Shown: positions 43,692 to 53,422, numbered from the stretch's first letter. The stretch: 64,000 nucleotides of DNA from CAZNPA01 sp964575095 (GCA_964575095.1 CAZNPA010000002.1:62001-126000), one strand, 5' to 3'. Program-made: numbers and translations. The notes: generated from the sequence alone by a model not told the origin.

Positions 43692-44816
43692 ATGGCCTGG
43701 GGCGATAAAGGAGATTGGAACGACGGCGGCCCGTGGGGGAAGCCTTCTGGCGGGCGCGCGCCGGAGGAGCCGCCGTTTGGTGGCGGCGGTCCGACGCCGC
43801 AAGGCCCGGATTTCGACGCGTGGCTGAAAAAAGGCCAGGACACCTACCAGAAATTATTTGGTGGCGGCGAAGGCGGCAAGGGCATCGCGCTTTTGGTGGT
43901 GATCGGCGCGCTGCTGTGGCTTAGCTCCGGCATTTATTTCGTTGGCGCCGATGAGCAGGGCGTGGTGCAGCGCTTCGGCGCCTATCACCGCACGGTCAGC
44001 TCCGGCCTTAATTACCACCTGCCTTATCCCATGGAGTCGGCGAAAACGCCGCGCGTTACCGTCGTCAATCGCGCTGAGATCGGCTTCCGCTCAGGCGGCT
44101 ACGCGCGCAGCAAGGGCGCCGACGGCTCGGTGGCCGAAGAGAGCCTGATGCTGACTGGCGACGAGAACATCGTCGACGTCAATTTCGAGGTGCAGTGGAA
44201 AATCATGAACGCGCCGAATTTCCTGTTCAACGTGCGCGATCCGGAGGATACGGTGAAAGCCGTGGCCGAAAGCGCCATGCGTGAGGTCGTCGGGCAAACC
44301 GAAATCGCCACCATCCTCGCCGAAGGTAAACTTGCGGTCGAGCAGGATGCGAAAAAACTGATACAGGCGACGCTGGATAGTTACAAAGCCGGCATCGAAG
44401 TGGTGACGGTCAATCTGCTCAAGGCCGACCCGCCGGCGCAGGTGATCGACGCTTTCCGCGACGTGCAGACGGCGCGCGCCGACATGGAAACCGCGCGCAA
44501 TCAGGCGGAAGCCTATAGGAACGATATCCTGCCGCGCGCCCGCGGTGATGCGCAGAAAATGGTCTTGGATGCTGAGGCGTACAAGCAGGAAGTGGTCGCC
44601 CGCGCGCAGGGCGAGGCGGCGCGGTTCTCGTCGGTCTATAACCAGTTCCGGCAGGCCAGGGACGTCACCAAGAAACGCATTTATCTGGAAACGATGGAAG
44701 AAATTTTACAGGGCATGAACAAGATTATCGTCGAGGGCAAGAACACGCAGGGCGTGGTGCCGTACCTGCCGCTGCCGGAGATTAAAAATAAATCCGTCGA
44801 GGAGACCCCTAAATGA
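43692..44816 (+). CDS. hflK: HflK, membrane regulator of FtsH
   Basis: Forms the SPFH complex with HflC around the FtsH protease. 374 residues. Gly/Pro-rich cytoplasmic start (GDKGDWNDGGPWGKPSGG), one membrane segment (IALLVVIGALLWLSSGIYFV), then the band-7 domain from GADEQGVVQRFGAYHR to a coiled coil with MVLDAEAYKQEVVARAQGEA. Overlaps hflC by 4 bp. RBS AGGAG comes from a palindrome. Confidence 0.95.
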   Translation: MAWGDKGDWNDGGPWGKPSGGRAPEEPPFGGGGPTPQGPDFDAWLKKGQDTYQKLFGGGEGGKGIALLVVIGALLWLSSGIYFVGADEQGVVQRFGAYHRTVSSGLNYHLPYPMESAKTPRVTVVNRAEIGFRSGGYARSKGADGSVAEESLMLTGDENIVDVNFEVQWKIMNAPNFLFNVRDPEDTVKAVAESAMREVVGQTEIATILAEGKLAVEQDAKKLIQATLDSYKAGIEVVTVNLLKADPPAQVIDAFRDVQTARADMETARNQAEAYRNDILPRARGDAQKMVLDAEAYKQEVVARAQGEAARFSSVYNQFRQARDVTKKRIYLETMEEILQGMNKIIVEGKNTQGVVPYLPLPEIKNKSVEETPK

Positions 44817-45700
44817 AATGGCTTCTTGGCATAGGCGTGCTTGCCCTCTTTGTTGTCGCCAACACGGTGTTTATCGTCGACCAGACCGAACAGGCGCTGA
44901 TACTGCAATTCGGGAAACCGGTGCGCGTGATCGAGCAGCCGGGGCTGCAGTTCAAAACGCCGTTCGTGCAGAACGTCGAGTTTTACGACAAGCGCCTGCT
45001 TGATTTCGACGCCGAGTCGAAGGAAGTCATCGCCGCCGACCAGAAGCGCCTTTTGGTCGACGCGTTCGTGCGTTACCGCATCACCGACCCGCTCAAGTTC
45101 AAGCAGACGGTGGCCGATGAACGCACGATGAAAAGCCGCCTCAATTCGATCTTGGAATCGAGTTTACGGCAGGTATTAGGCAGCGTGCCGCTGTCGGCGG
45201 TGATATCGGAAAAACGGCCGGAGATCATGCAGAGCATCCGCGCGCTGGTAAACCAGCAGGCGATGGGGGCGGCGGCCGGCGATAAAGAAAATGTGCGCGG
45301 TTTCGGCATCGAGGTCGTTGACGTGCGCATCAAGCGCGCCGATTTGCCGCCGGCCAACTCGGAAGGCATCTATAAGCGCATGCAGACCGAGCGCGAGCGT
45401 CAGGCCAAGGAATTCCGTGCCCGCGGCGCCGAGGACGCGCAGAAAATCCGCTCGCAGGCCGACAAGGAACGCACGATTCTGCTGGCCGATGCGAAGAAAA
45501 CCGCCGAGACGACGCGCGGCGAAGGCGATGGACTGGCCGGCAAGATTTTTGCCGATGCCTTCGGTCAGGACCAGGATTTCTACCAGTTCTACCGCACGAT
45601 GCAGGCCTACAAGAAAACCCTGATGGGCAAGGACACAACCATGATTCTTTCGCCCGACAGCGAATTTTTCAAGCTGTTGGACAAGGGTGGGGAACGTTAA
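44813..45700 (+). CDS. hflC: HflC, membrane regulator of FtsH
   Basis: Partner of HflK. 295 residues. N-terminal membrane segment WLLGIGVLALFVVANTVFIV, band-7 domain from TEQALILQFGKPVRVIEQPG, and a C-terminal helix with SQADKERTILLADAKKTAET. Translationally coupled to hflK. Confidence 0.95.
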   Translation: MKWLLGIGVLALFVVANTVFIVDQTEQALILQFGKPVRVIEQPGLQFKTPFVQNVEFYDKRLLDFDAESKEVIAADQKRLLVDAFVRYRITDPLKFKQTVADERTMKSRLNSILESSLRQVLGSVPLSAVISEKRPEIMQSIRALVNQQAMGAAAGDKENVRGFGIEVVDVRIKRADLPPANSEGIYKRMQTERERQAKEFRARGAEDAQKIRSQADKERTILLADAKKTAETTRGEGDGLAGKIFADAFGQDQDFYQFYRTMQAYKKTLMGKDTTMILSPDSEFFKLLDKGGER

Positions 45701-45706
45701 TTTTAG

Positions 45707-45727
45707 CTCCTCCCTACGGGGGAGGGG
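45707..45727. terminator. Hairpin between hflC and the protease gene (CCTCCC family)
   Basis: CCTCCC/GGGAGG arms with a short TAC-containing loop, 6 bp past the hflC stop. No U-run in the forward direction. Related to the hairpins at 5261, 53423 and about 58007. Confidence 0.4.
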
Positions 45728-45795
45728 ACTTGATAACCCGCATTGAGTTTTTATATAATACTGTCAGTGGTCATTCTTTTGAAATAGGATCTCGT

Positions 45796-47247
45796 ATGAC
45801 GTTGCTTCGCCGTATACTGATTGCCGCCGTGATCGCATTGCCACTGACCGTTCTGGCGCAGCCGATGCCGGAGAGTTTCGCCGACCTGGTCGAGAAGTTG
45901 TCGCCGGCGGTGGTCAATATCTCGACGGCGCAGAAAGTGAAAAGTGCCCAGGCCCAACTCGGCATGCCGTTTCAGGAATTGCCGAATACGCCGGAAATGG
46001 AGCCGTTCCGCCAGTTTTTTGAGCGCTTCGGCCAGATGCAGGGGCAGCCGCAGGAGCGCGAGGTCTATTCGCTGGGCTCGGGCTTCGTCGTCGACCCTAA
46101 AGGCTACGTCATTACCAATAACCACGTCATCGACGACGCCGATGACATCACGGTGACGTTTCCCGACAACGCCAAATACAAAGCCAAGGTCGTCGGCCGC
46201 GACGCCAAGACCGACCTAGCGCTCTTAAAAATCGACGCCAAGAAAGATTTACCTTCGGTGACGTTCGGCGATTCCGACGCCATGCGCGTCGGCGACTGGG
46301 TGATCGCCATCGGCAACCCGTACGGCTTGGGCGGCACGGTGACGCAGGGCATCATCTCGGCGCGCGCCCGCTCGATCAACGCCGGGCCGTTCGACGATTT
46401 CCTGCAGACCGACGCGCCGATCAACCGCGGCAATTCCGGTGGCCCGCTGTTTAACATCAGGGGCGAGGTCATCGGCATCAACTCCGCCATCTTCTCGCCG
46501 TCGGGCGGTTCGATCGGCATCGGCTTTGCCATACCGGCGGCGCTGGCGCGGCCGGTCATCGACCAGCTCAAGAAGGAAGGCCGCGTGCATCGCGGCTGGC
46601 TGGGCGTTAAAATCCAAGAGGTGTCGGAAGAAGTGGCGGATAGCGTCGGCTTGCAAAAATCCGCCGGCGCGCTGGTGCTCGAAGTCACCCCCGGCAGTCC
46701 GGCGGCAAAGGCTGGACTCATGGCCGGTGATGTCATTACCGCCTTTAACGGCAAGGAAATAAAAGAGATGCGGAACCTGCCGCGTCTGGTGGCTGACGCC
46801 AAAATCGGAAGTATGGTGCAGCTCACCTACTGGCGCAAGAACGCGTTGCACACGGCCGAGATCGGCGTTGCCGAAATGACTGACGATTCCGGCGTGGGCG
46901 AGAAACCGCGCGGTCAGAAAAAATTAAAAGAAGGCAAGCCGGAACCTTTCATGCTCGGCATGGCGCTCTCGCCGCTCACGCCTGAATTGCGTCAGGAGTT
47001 GCAGCTTGGTAAGAGTGTCACCGGTGTTGTCGTTACCGAAATCGCATCCGGGTCCGAAGCGGCAAAGCGCGGCATCCAGCCCGGCTACGTCATCATCGAC
47101 GTCAACGGCGAAAAGGTAACGACTGCCGCCGAGTTCAAGAGCGCCTTCGACGCTGCCCGCAAGGCCGGCCGCAAATTCGCGCTGGTACGAGTGCTGCACG
47201 GCAAGGACGAGGCGTTGATCACGCTGCCGACGTCGGAAGAAAAGTAA
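45796..47247 (+). CDS. DegP/Do-type periplasmic serine protease
   Basis: Protein quality control in the periplasm. 483 residues from the ATG at 45796 with AGGAT upstream; signal LLRRILIAAVIALPLTVLA. Triad: His in ITNNHVIDDADDI, Asp in AKTDLALLKID, Ser in INRGNSGGPLFNIRGEV. Two PDZ domains follow (GWLGVKIQEVSEEVADSVGL; then MLGMALSPLTPEL). Common neighbour of hflKC in this class. It ends against the orphan at 47248, stop to stop. Confidence 0.94.
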   Translation: MTLLRRILIAAVIALPLTVLAQPMPESFADLVEKLSPAVVNISTAQKVKSAQAQLGMPFQELPNTPEMEPFRQFFERFGQMQGQPQEREVYSLGSGFVVDPKGYVITNNHVIDDADDITVTFPDNAKYKAKVVGRDAKTDLALLKIDAKKDLPSVTFGDSDAMRVGDWVIAIGNPYGLGGTVTQGIISARARSINAGPFDDFLQTDAPINRGNSGGPLFNIRGEVIGINSAIFSPSGGSIGIGFAIPAALARPVIDQLKKEGRVHRGWLGVKIQEVSEEVADSVGLQKSAGALVLEVTPGSPAAKAGLMAGDVITAFNGKEIKEMRNLPRLVADAKIGSMVQLTYWRKNALHTAEIGVAEMTDDSGVGEKPRGQKKLKEGKPEPFMLGMALSPLTPELRQELQLGKSVTGVVVTEIASGSEAAKRGIQPGYVIIDVNGEKVTTAAEFKSAFDAARKAGRKFALVRVLHGKDEALITLPTSEEK

Positions 47248-48240
47248 TTAGGCGCGACCCGGTTGCGCTGCTGCGGAGGCTCTTTCCTCGGCCAGCTGAG
47301 CGGTGTGATGTCCGACCACCGGTTTTTCCGCGCCGGTTTTTGGGCCATAAATTTCATTCATGGTCTGGTCGATTTCCGGCTGCATTGCAGCATCAATCTG
47401 GCGGTTCTTATACCGCTGGTACAGATAGCCGCCTATTCCGGCTGCCGCCATGGTCGCCACCATCAGTGCTTTGCCGGACCCCTGCAGTTCCTTGAAGACG
47501 CGGATGGGCGCGGCCAGTACGCCCTTGATGCCGCCTTTCCCGAATACTCTGCTGGCGGTGCTCGCCTCGGCAACTGCGTGCTCTGCTTCTTTCACAACTC
47601 CGGGGCTTACGATATCCAGCGCCTTTTTAGATGCCGGCGCTACTTGCCCCATCGCTTTTTCGGCCATTTCCACGGCGCGAATTTTTGACGAACGCATTGC
47701 GTGGAGAGCTTCCTCCCTTGCCGCGACCGCCGCGTCAATGGTCTCTTGCGGCAGGCGTTGTCCATGCTGGTCGAATAATTTCACCGGAGGCAAATCGATT
47801 GTTTCTGCGCTGATGACGTGTTCGGGGTTCGTAAGCGCTGCTTTTAAATGATCTGCGACGTGGTTTTCCGTTTCGTGCATGGCCATCGCGTCCATCTCAT
47901 TGCCGCTCATTAAAAACTCCGGTTTATCCCCATTGTTCATGCGATCTGCGGCGGATTTTTCGACGGGAATCTTCCGGCGCTTTGCCTGTGCCGCCGCGAT
48001 GGCCTCGAACCCGTCCATTCCCGTGGTTTTCTGGATGTTGTCGGCGGCGGTTTTTACGGTCTTTACGCTGCCGCCCAGCAGCTTGATGACATAGCCGGTG
48101 GCGAAAAGATAAGCGCCGCCAATAGCCGCTGACACGCCTGAGAGCGCTTGCGTAAATATATTGGTGGTGGCGTCGATCTTGCCGACAAGCCGTTCTGCTT
48201 CCGCTCTGCTTGCTTTCGGTGAATCTTGACTTTCGGCCAT
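47248..48240 (-). CDS. Orphan two-pass membrane protein
   Basis: 330 residues. First hydrophobic stretch GVSAAIGGAYLFATGYVIKL (about 34-55). A long charged middle has EMDAMAMHETENHVADHLKA and Ala-rich helices. Second hydrophobic stretch KALMVATMAAAGIGGYLYQR (about 272-290), then a polar tail. No signal cleavage site or known family. Carries box site 6, so it groups by regulation with the orphans at 5114, 20162, 33919, 34854 and 39356. Confidence 0.8.
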   Translation of the reverse strand: MAESQDSPKASRAEAERLVGKIDATTNIFTQALSGVSAAIGGAYLFATGYVIKLLGGSVKTVKTAADNIQKTTGMDGFEAIAAAQAKRRKIPVEKSAADRMNNGDKPEFLMSGNEMDAMAMHETENHVADHLKAALTNPEHVISAETIDLPPVKLFDQHGQRLPQETIDAAVAAREEALHAMRSSKIRAVEMAEKAMGQVAPASKKALDIVSPGVVKEAEHAVAEASTASRVFGKGGIKGVLAAPIRVFKELQGSGKALMVATMAAAGIGGYLYQRYKNRQIDAAMQPEIDQTMNEIYGPKTGAEKPVVGHHTAQLAEERASAAAQPGRA

Positions 48241-48277
48241 AATGTATCCCCTGGCGTTGTTGTTTCGTATCTATCTG

Positions 48278-48321
48278 ATTCTAACAAAAAAATGCCTACT
48301 AAATATTAAGATTTAATGACA
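48278..48321 (-). promoter_or_regulatory. Shared direct-repeat box and -10 (site 6)
   Basis: On the minus strand TGTCATTAAATCTTAATA (48321-48304), 20 bp, then TAGAAT (48283-48278). The weakest of the sites with a -10, but it keeps the AAATCTTAA core and the flanking AATT. Confidence 0.55.
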
Positions 48322-48347
48322 ATTGGCGCCGCCGAATAAATCGTTAT

Positions 48348-49226
48348 TTATCCGCCAATTGCATACACTAATCCGCCCAGGTCGGAGTAGTTAATCTGCG
48401 CTTGCGCCTGCGCGCGCACGGTGGGCTTGGCGTGGTAGGCAACGCCTAATCCTGCCGCCAGCAGCATCGGCAGATCGTTGGCGCCGTCGCCGATGGCCAA
48501 TACGTCTTCGGGGGAAATCCGTAGTTTCCGGCAGGTCTCTTTGAGCGTCTCCAGCTTGGCTTCCTTGCCAAGAATGGGCGGCAGCACGTTGCCGGTCAGC
48601 AGTCCGCCCGCAATCTCCAGCCGGTTGCTTCTCGCCTCGTCGAAGCCGAGCATATCTTTTACCTTGTCGGCGAAGAAATCGAAGCCGCCGGAAACGAGCA
48701 TGGTGTAGGCGCCGTTCTTTTTCATGGCGGCGACCAGTTCCTTAGCTCCCGGCATCAGCCGCACTTTTTCATCCATGACGGTTTGCAAAGCCGATTCCGG
48801 CATGCCTTTCAGCAGCCCGACGCGCTCCTTAAGCGCCGCCTCGAAATCGATTTCGCCGTTCATGGCGCGCGCGGTGATGGCGGCGATTTTGTCGCGCAGC
48901 CCCACCATCTCCGCCAGCTCGTCGAGGCACTCGCAGGTGATGATCGTTGATTCCATGTCGGCGACCAGCATCCGTTTTCTGCGCGTCGCGACCGGCTGCA
49001 CGATGGCGTCGACATCAGTGCCGCGGATGGCGTCCTGCACGATGGCGTCCAGCGTATCGGGCGAAGCGTGCCGGGCGAATAAATCAATGGCCGCGCCCTC
49101 CTTCAGCCACGCGCTTTTTTCGACACGCACGTCTTGCATGGCGAGCGCATGCGCAATAGACTCGGCCAGCGCCGGGGTCAGGGGCGCTTTCAGGGGATCG
49201 GCAATCACGGTGACAACGAAATCCAT
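48348..49226 (-). CDS. serB: Phosphoserine phosphatase
   Basis: HAD-family enzyme, last step of serine synthesis. 292 residues from MDFVVTVIADPLKAP at 49226. An ACT-like N-terminal part precedes the HAD motif DMESTIITCECLDELAEM; later LVSGGFDFFADKVK and GDGANDLPMLLAAGLGVAYH. Divergent from miaA; the two starts overlap by 17 bp if the GTG at 49210 is right. Confidence 0.94.
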   Translation of the reverse strand: MDFVVTVIADPLKAPLTPALAESIAHALAMQDVRVEKSAWLKEGAAIDLFARHASPDTLDAIVQDAIRGTDVDAIVQPVATRRKRMLVADMESTIITCECLDELAEMVGLRDKIAAITARAMNGEIDFEAALKERVGLLKGMPESALQTVMDEKVRLMPGAKELVAAMKKNGAYTMLVSGGFDFFADKVKDMLGFDEARSNRLEIAGGLLTGNVLPPILGKEAKLETLKETCRKLRISPEDVLAIGDGANDLPMLLAAGLGVAYHAKPTVRAQAQAQINYSDLGGLVYAIGG

Positions 49227-50070
49227 ACCTACCATCTCTATTGTCTGCGGGCCGACGGCCAGCGGCAAGTCGGCGCTTGCATTATCCTTAGCGCAAAAAG
49301 AGAACGGCGTCATCATCAATGCCGATTCGCAGCAGGTCTATCAGGATTTACGAATACTCACCGCACGGCCGTCGCCGGAAGAAGAGGCCTTGGTTCCTCA
49401 TCGTTTATATGGATTTATGCCCGCGCACGCCGTGTGCTCGGCGGGCAAGTGGCTGGAGTTCGTCAAGATGGAAATCGACTGGGCGCTGTCGCAGGGGAAA
49501 ACGCCCATCGTCTGCGGCGGCACCGGCCTCTATTTGAAAGCACTGATGGAGGGCATCGCCGACATTCCTGACATCGACGACAGCATCCGCGCCCAAGCGA
49601 TGAGCGATTACGATCAGATGGGAAAAGACGCCTTCGCCGCCCGCCTGCGTGACGTCGATGCGCTGTTTTTCGAGCGCCTCAAAGTGCACGATCGGCAGCG
49701 GCTGGTGCGCGCCTATGCCGTGTGGCTAGGTACGGGAAAAACCTTAAGCTGGTGGCAAGCGCGGGGCGCGACGCCGATATATCCAAAAGAATCTTTCGAG
49801 ATCACCAAAGTCGAAATCCCGCGCGACGAGCTTTACCGCCGTTGCGACGAACGCTTTGTAAAAATGATAGAGCAGGGCGCTATTGAGGAAGTGAAGAACC
49901 TGCTTGTCTTGCACCTTTCGCCGCAATTGCCGGTAATGAAATCAGTGAGCGTGCCGGAGCTATCGGCTTATATCAAAGGCGAAATCTCTTTGGATGAGGC
50001 GACTGCCAAGGCCCAACAAGCCACCCGCAACTACGCCAAGCGGCAGCTGACATGGTTCAGGAATCAGTGA
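49210..50070 (+). CDS. miaA: tRNA dimethylallyltransferase
   Basis: Adds the isopentenyl group to A37 of tRNAs reading UNN codons. 286 residues from GTG at 49210; no in-frame ATG is available near the conserved start, and the longer frame runs antisense through serB. P-loop GPTASGKSALALSLA, then INADSQQVYQDLRILTARPS and CGGTGLYLKALMEGI. C-terminal ATRNYAKRQLTWFRNQ. The start is the uncertain part. Confidence 0.93.
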   Translation: MTTKSIPTISIVCGPTASGKSALALSLAQKENGVIINADSQQVYQDLRILTARPSPEEEALVPHRLYGFMPAHAVCSAGKWLEFVKMEIDWALSQGKTPIVCGGTGLYLKALMEGIADIPDIDDSIRAQAMSDYDQMGKDAFAARLRDVDALFFERLKVHDRQRLVRAYAVWLGTGKTLSWWQARGATPIYPKESFEITKVEIPRDELYRRCDERFVKMIEQGAIEEVKNLLVLHLSPQLPVMKSVSVPELSAYIKGEISLDEATAKAQQATRNYAKRQLTWFRNQ

Positions 50071-50552
50071 GAGATCCAAGGAGTAGGCTTATCCGGTCTT
50101 GAGAGTTTTTCTTCAAGCCTGCGGTTGGCGCGGGAGTTCGCTTGATTAATTAAGCGGCGCGTAAAAACCCCTTCCCCGTTGCCTTTGCAATCCCTGGCCA
50201 GTTCCGGGGTCCGGCTGAAGATTGCCTTCAGCGCGTTATTATGCCCGTATTCGGCGCAGAACTGCGCCATTTCGGCGTTGGGCTGCGCGCCGATTTTGAA
50301 CAGCTCCTCGGCGACCTGGCCGTCGTTATTCTTGACGGCGAGATCCAATAGCTCATTTTTTGTTTGCGCGGGAAGATTCGCCAGCGCGTCTTCTGCGGGT
50401 ATCGCCATATGGCGATTCTCGAAATAATCACGAATGTAGGGCAGCGCCGTTAATTTGAAACTGACCGTTACCGGCAAGAAACGGGAAGGGGAAAAAACGG
50501 ATTTTTTACCATCCCCCAGCTCGGCGCCTTTGGTGCTGACAAAAAATTTCAT
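50064..50552 (-). CDS. Orphan with ankyrin-like repeats
   Basis: 162 residues. After a beta-like N-terminus (STKGAELGDGKKS), two helix-pair repeats read ELLDLAVKNNDGQVAEELFK / IGAQPN and MAQFCAEYGHNNALKAIF, resembling degenerate ankyrin repeats. The C-terminus is basic (RRLINQANSRANRRLEEKL). No signal peptide. Its 3' end overlaps miaA by 7 bp; divergent from ilvC. Confidence 0.72.
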   Translation of the reverse strand: MKFFVSTKGAELGDGKKSVFSPSRFLPVTVSFKLTALPYIRDYFENRHMAIPAEDALANLPAQTKNELLDLAVKNNDGQVAEELFKIGAQPNAEMAQFCAEYGHNNALKAIFSRTPELARDCKGNGEGVFTRRLINQANSRANRRLEEKLSRPDKPTPWISH

Positions 50553-50677
50553 TAATCTTCCTTTTGGCGTAGTATGCCGTTGACCCTGTTATCGTGAAAA
50601 GATTACACTATATTTCCGTTTTCAAGGCATGCGTAAGCCGCATGCAAGCTATGAAGAAATGTTATAGAAACAAGATC

Positions 50678-51703
50678 ATGCGCACCTATACCGACACCGA
50701 CGCCGATTTGAGCCTCATCAAAGGCAAAAAGATTGCCGTCATCGGTTATGGCAGCCAGGGGCATGCGCAGGCGCTGAATTTGCGCGACTCCGGTGTCAAA
50801 AATATCCGCATCGGCCTTAAGCCAAATTCCAAAAGCGCAGCCATTGCCAAAGCCGCAAAATTTGAAGTTATAAGCATTGCCGAGGCGGCGAAATGGGCGG
50901 ATGTCGTCGCGCTGCTCACGCCCGACGAAACGCAGGCGGAGATTTATAAAAAACATATCGCACCCAATTTAAAAAAAGGCGCATCGCTGGTCTTCGCGCA
51001 CGGGTTCAACGTGCATTTCAAATTCATCAAGCCGCGCGCCGATTTGGATGTGTGGATGGTGGCGCCCAAGGAAGTGGGGCCCGTCGTGCGCTCGGAATAT
51101 CAAAAAGGCGGCGGTGTGCCGTGCCTCATCGCCGTGCATAAAAATAGTTCGGGTAAAGCGAAAGCGCTGGCGCTTTCCTATGCGCTAGCGCTGGGCTGCG
51201 GCAGCAAAGGAATATTCGAGACGACCTTCGGCGACGAATGCGAAGTCGATCTGTTCGGCGAGCAGGCGGTGCTGTTCGGCGGCCTGCCGCCCCTGATGCG
51301 CGCTGGATTTGAGACATTGGTCGAGAGCGGCTACGCGCCGGAGATGGCCTATTTCAAATGCGTGCAGCAGGTAAAATTGGTGGCCGACGCCATCGCCGCG
51401 CGTGGCATCTCCGGCATGAACGAAATCATTTCCAACACGGCGGAATATGGTGGTTACATTGCCGAAAAATCCCTCGTCACCAAAAAGACCAAGAAAAAAA
51501 TGAAACGTCTTTTGAAAAATATCCAGTCCGGAAAATTCGCCCGCGCATGGATGAAGGAAAACAACACCGGCCTCAAGTTTTTTGCGGCGCAGCATAAGAA
51601 AACCGCCAAGCACAAGATGGAGGCGGTGGGAAAGAAACTGCGGGACGGAATGCTGGAGAGCGGCAAAAATAAACGAATGAACAGGGCAAAGGGGGAAAAA
51701 TAA
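50678..51703 (+). CDS. ilvC: Ketol-acid reductoisomerase (class I)
   Basis: NADPH and Mg2+ enzyme of valine, leucine and isoleucine synthesis. 341 residues from MRTYTDTDADLSLIKGKK at 50678; ATGs at 50594 and 50651 add unconserved leader. Rossmann motif GYGSQGHAQALNLRDSG; metal site in TFGDECEVDLFGEQAVLFGG and NEIISNTAEYGG. A 15-residue Lys/Arg-rich tail (GKNKRMNRAKGEK) is unusual. Its stop overlaps the next start. Confidence 0.95.
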   Translation: MRTYTDTDADLSLIKGKKIAVIGYGSQGHAQALNLRDSGVKNIRIGLKPNSKSAAIAKAAKFEVISIAEAAKWADVVALLTPDETQAEIYKKHIAPNLKKGASLVFAHGFNVHFKFIKPRADLDVWMVAPKEVGPVVRSEYQKGGGVPCLIAVHKNSSGKAKALALSYALALGCGSKGIFETTFGDECEVDLFGEQAVLFGGLPPLMRAGFETLVESGYAPEMAYFKCVQQVKLVADAIAARGISGMNEIISNTAEYGGYIAEKSLVTKKTKKKMKRLLKNIQSGKFARAWMKENNTGLKFFAAQHKKTAKHKMEAVGKKLRDGMLESGKNKRMNRAKGEK

Positions 51704-52200
51704 TGGCATTTATCTTAACTCAAGCGCATCTCGATAGAATCGCTGAAATTGCAAAGAAGGCTAGCGACGCCGCTTTTTCCAATGTGGGCATTTTACCCAC
51801 GGATAGCGCCGGGAAAAAAAGCGATTATTATGAGCATCTCCAAAATGGATTTACCGGCGTTATAAGATTGTGCGAGGCCATGGCCGACATGCCTGATTCC
51901 GTGCAGCAGTGGCAGGATAGTTTGTATAAGGGACGCGATAAAAACTTGCCTGATATTCCAAAAGAGAGCGTACAGTTTATGCAAAACATTCAAGATGAAT
52001 ACGAATTGAAAGGTAAGCTTCTGGAAGCTAGGACGTTATGGAAAGACGATCCGCGCAGTCGGGGGCTGGATTATCAAGACACACAGCTAGCCATTGACGA
52101 TATTGGGCAAAAAGCGGCGGCCACCGAGGTATTAAAATACCTGGAAACGCTGCAGGGCTGGCAACGCGCTGCAACAACACCCACGCCGCCACGGTCTTGA
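51703..52200 (+). CDS. Small orphan between ilvC and leuA
   Basis: 165 residues, all-helical look: FILTQAHLDRIAEIAKKASD, YYEHLQNGFTGVIRLCEAMA, YELKGKLLEARTLWKDD, ATEVLKYLETLQGW. No signal or membrane segment, no known family. Start and ilvC stop share the bases TAATG, so it is coupled to ilvC. A+T content is higher than in ilvC and leuA. Same habit as the orphans set between TCA genes. Confidence 0.75.
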   Translation: MAFILTQAHLDRIAEIAKKASDAAFSNVGILPTDSAGKKSDYYEHLQNGFTGVIRLCEAMADMPDSVQQWQDSLYKGRDKNLPDIPKESVQFMQNIQDEYELKGKLLEARTLWKDDPRSRGLDYQDTQLAIDDIGQKAAATEVLKYLETLQGWQRAATTPTPPRS

Positions 52201-52264
52201 TAAATCCCAAATCTCTGTATGCCGCAGGATGACAGATAATAAATAATGTTGTAACAGTGACAAT

Positions 52265-53419
52265 ATGACCGACCGCATCATCATCTTCGACACCACCTTG
52301 CGCGACGGCGAGCAGTCGCCGGGCATGTCGATGACGACGCCGGAGAAGCTGCAGGTGGCGGAGGTGCTGGACGCCATGGGCGTCGACGTCATCGAGGCGG
52401 GGTTCGCCATCGCGAGCCAGGGCGATTTCGAGGCAGTGCGCGAGATAGCCAAACGCACCAAGAATTCGGTGGTGTGCTCGCTGGCGCGCGCCAAGTCGGC
52501 GGACATCGAGCGCGCCGCCGAGGCCATCAAACCGGCGAAGCGCGGCCGCATCCACACCTTCATGTCGACGTCCGAAATCCATCTCAAATACCAATACCGC
52601 ATCGATAACGACGCCTGCCTTGGGATGATACGCGATAGCGTCACGCTGGCGCGCACATTCACCGATAACGTCGAATGGTCGGCGATGGATTCCACGCGCA
52701 CCGATAAAGATTTTCTCTGCAAGGCGGTAGAAGAAGCGATCAAGTGCGGCGCGACGACGGTCAATATTCCCGACACCGTTGGTTATGCAACGCCCAATGA
52801 TTACGGCGCACTGATCGCGCATCTTAAAAACAAAGTGCCCAATATCGACAAGGCCGTCATCTCGACGCACTGCCAGAACGACCTCGGCCTCGCCACCGCC
52901 AACAGTTTGGCCGCCATCTTAAATGGAGCGCGGCAGATCGAGTGCACCATCAACGGCATCGGCGAGCGCGCCGGGAATACGTCGCTCGAGGAAGTGGTGA
53001 TGGCGATCAAGGTGCGCTCCGACATTTACAAATTCAAAACCAATATCGACAGCACGCACATCATGCGCGCCTCGCGGCTGATACAGGATATCACCGGCGA
53101 GAAGGTGCAGGTCAACAAGGCCATCGTCGGCGCCAACGCGTTCGCGCACGAATCCGGCATCCACCAGGACGGCGTCTTGAAGCACGCCGGAACCTACGAA
53201 ATCATGACGCCGGAATCGGTGGGGCTGGAAAAGTCCAACCTGGTGATGGGCAAGCACTCCGGGCGCCACGCATTTAAGGATAAGCTGGTGTCGCTGGGCT
53301 TCAATTTGGGCGACAATGCCATCGAGGACGCCTTCCACCGCTTCAAGGAACTGGCTGACAAGCAGAAAAAAATCGACGATCAGGACATAATCACCCTCAT
53401 CAAGAAAATGGCGTCGTAA
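52265..53419 (+). CDS. leuA: 2-isopropylmalate synthase, short form without the regulatory domain
   Basis: Condenses acetyl-CoA with 2-ketoisovalerate, first step of leucine synthesis. 384 residues; the common enzyme has over 500. Catalytic TIM barrel: IIIFDTTLRDGEQSPGMSM, STHCQNDLGLATANSLAA, CTINGIGERAGNTSLEE. Subdomains I and II follow (GANAFAHESGIHQDG, GKHSGRHAFKDKLVSLG). The protein stops at KKIDDQDIITLIKKMAS, where the leucine-binding domain would begin. Homocitrate or citramalate synthase is less likely given the close LeuA barrel motifs. Confidence 0.9.
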   Translation: MTDRIIIFDTTLRDGEQSPGMSMTTPEKLQVAEVLDAMGVDVIEAGFAIASQGDFEAVREIAKRTKNSVVCSLARAKSADIERAAEAIKPAKRGRIHTFMSTSEIHLKYQYRIDNDACLGMIRDSVTLARTFTDNVEWSAMDSTRTDKDFLCKAVEEAIKCGATTVNIPDTVGYATPNDYGALIAHLKNKVPNIDKAVISTHCQNDLGLATANSLAAILNGARQIECTINGIGERAGNTSLEEVVMAIKVRSDIYKFKTNIDSTHIMRASRLIQDITGEKVQVNKAIVGANAFAHESGIHQDGVLKHAGTYEIMTPESVGLEKSNLVMGKHSGRHAFKDKLVSLGFNLGDNAIEDAFHRFKELADKQKKIDDQDIITLIKKMAS

Positions 53420-53422
53420 AAT

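Noticed and set aside
43586..43843. 86-codon N-terminal extension of mrp
   Set aside because: It is antisense to hflK and its palindromic leader, and is Pro/Gly-rich shadow sequence.
48724..49209. 162-codon N-terminal extension of miaA
   Set aside because: It lies antisense to the conserved part of serB and has Ser-rich shadow composition. MiaA homology begins just after the GTG at 49210.
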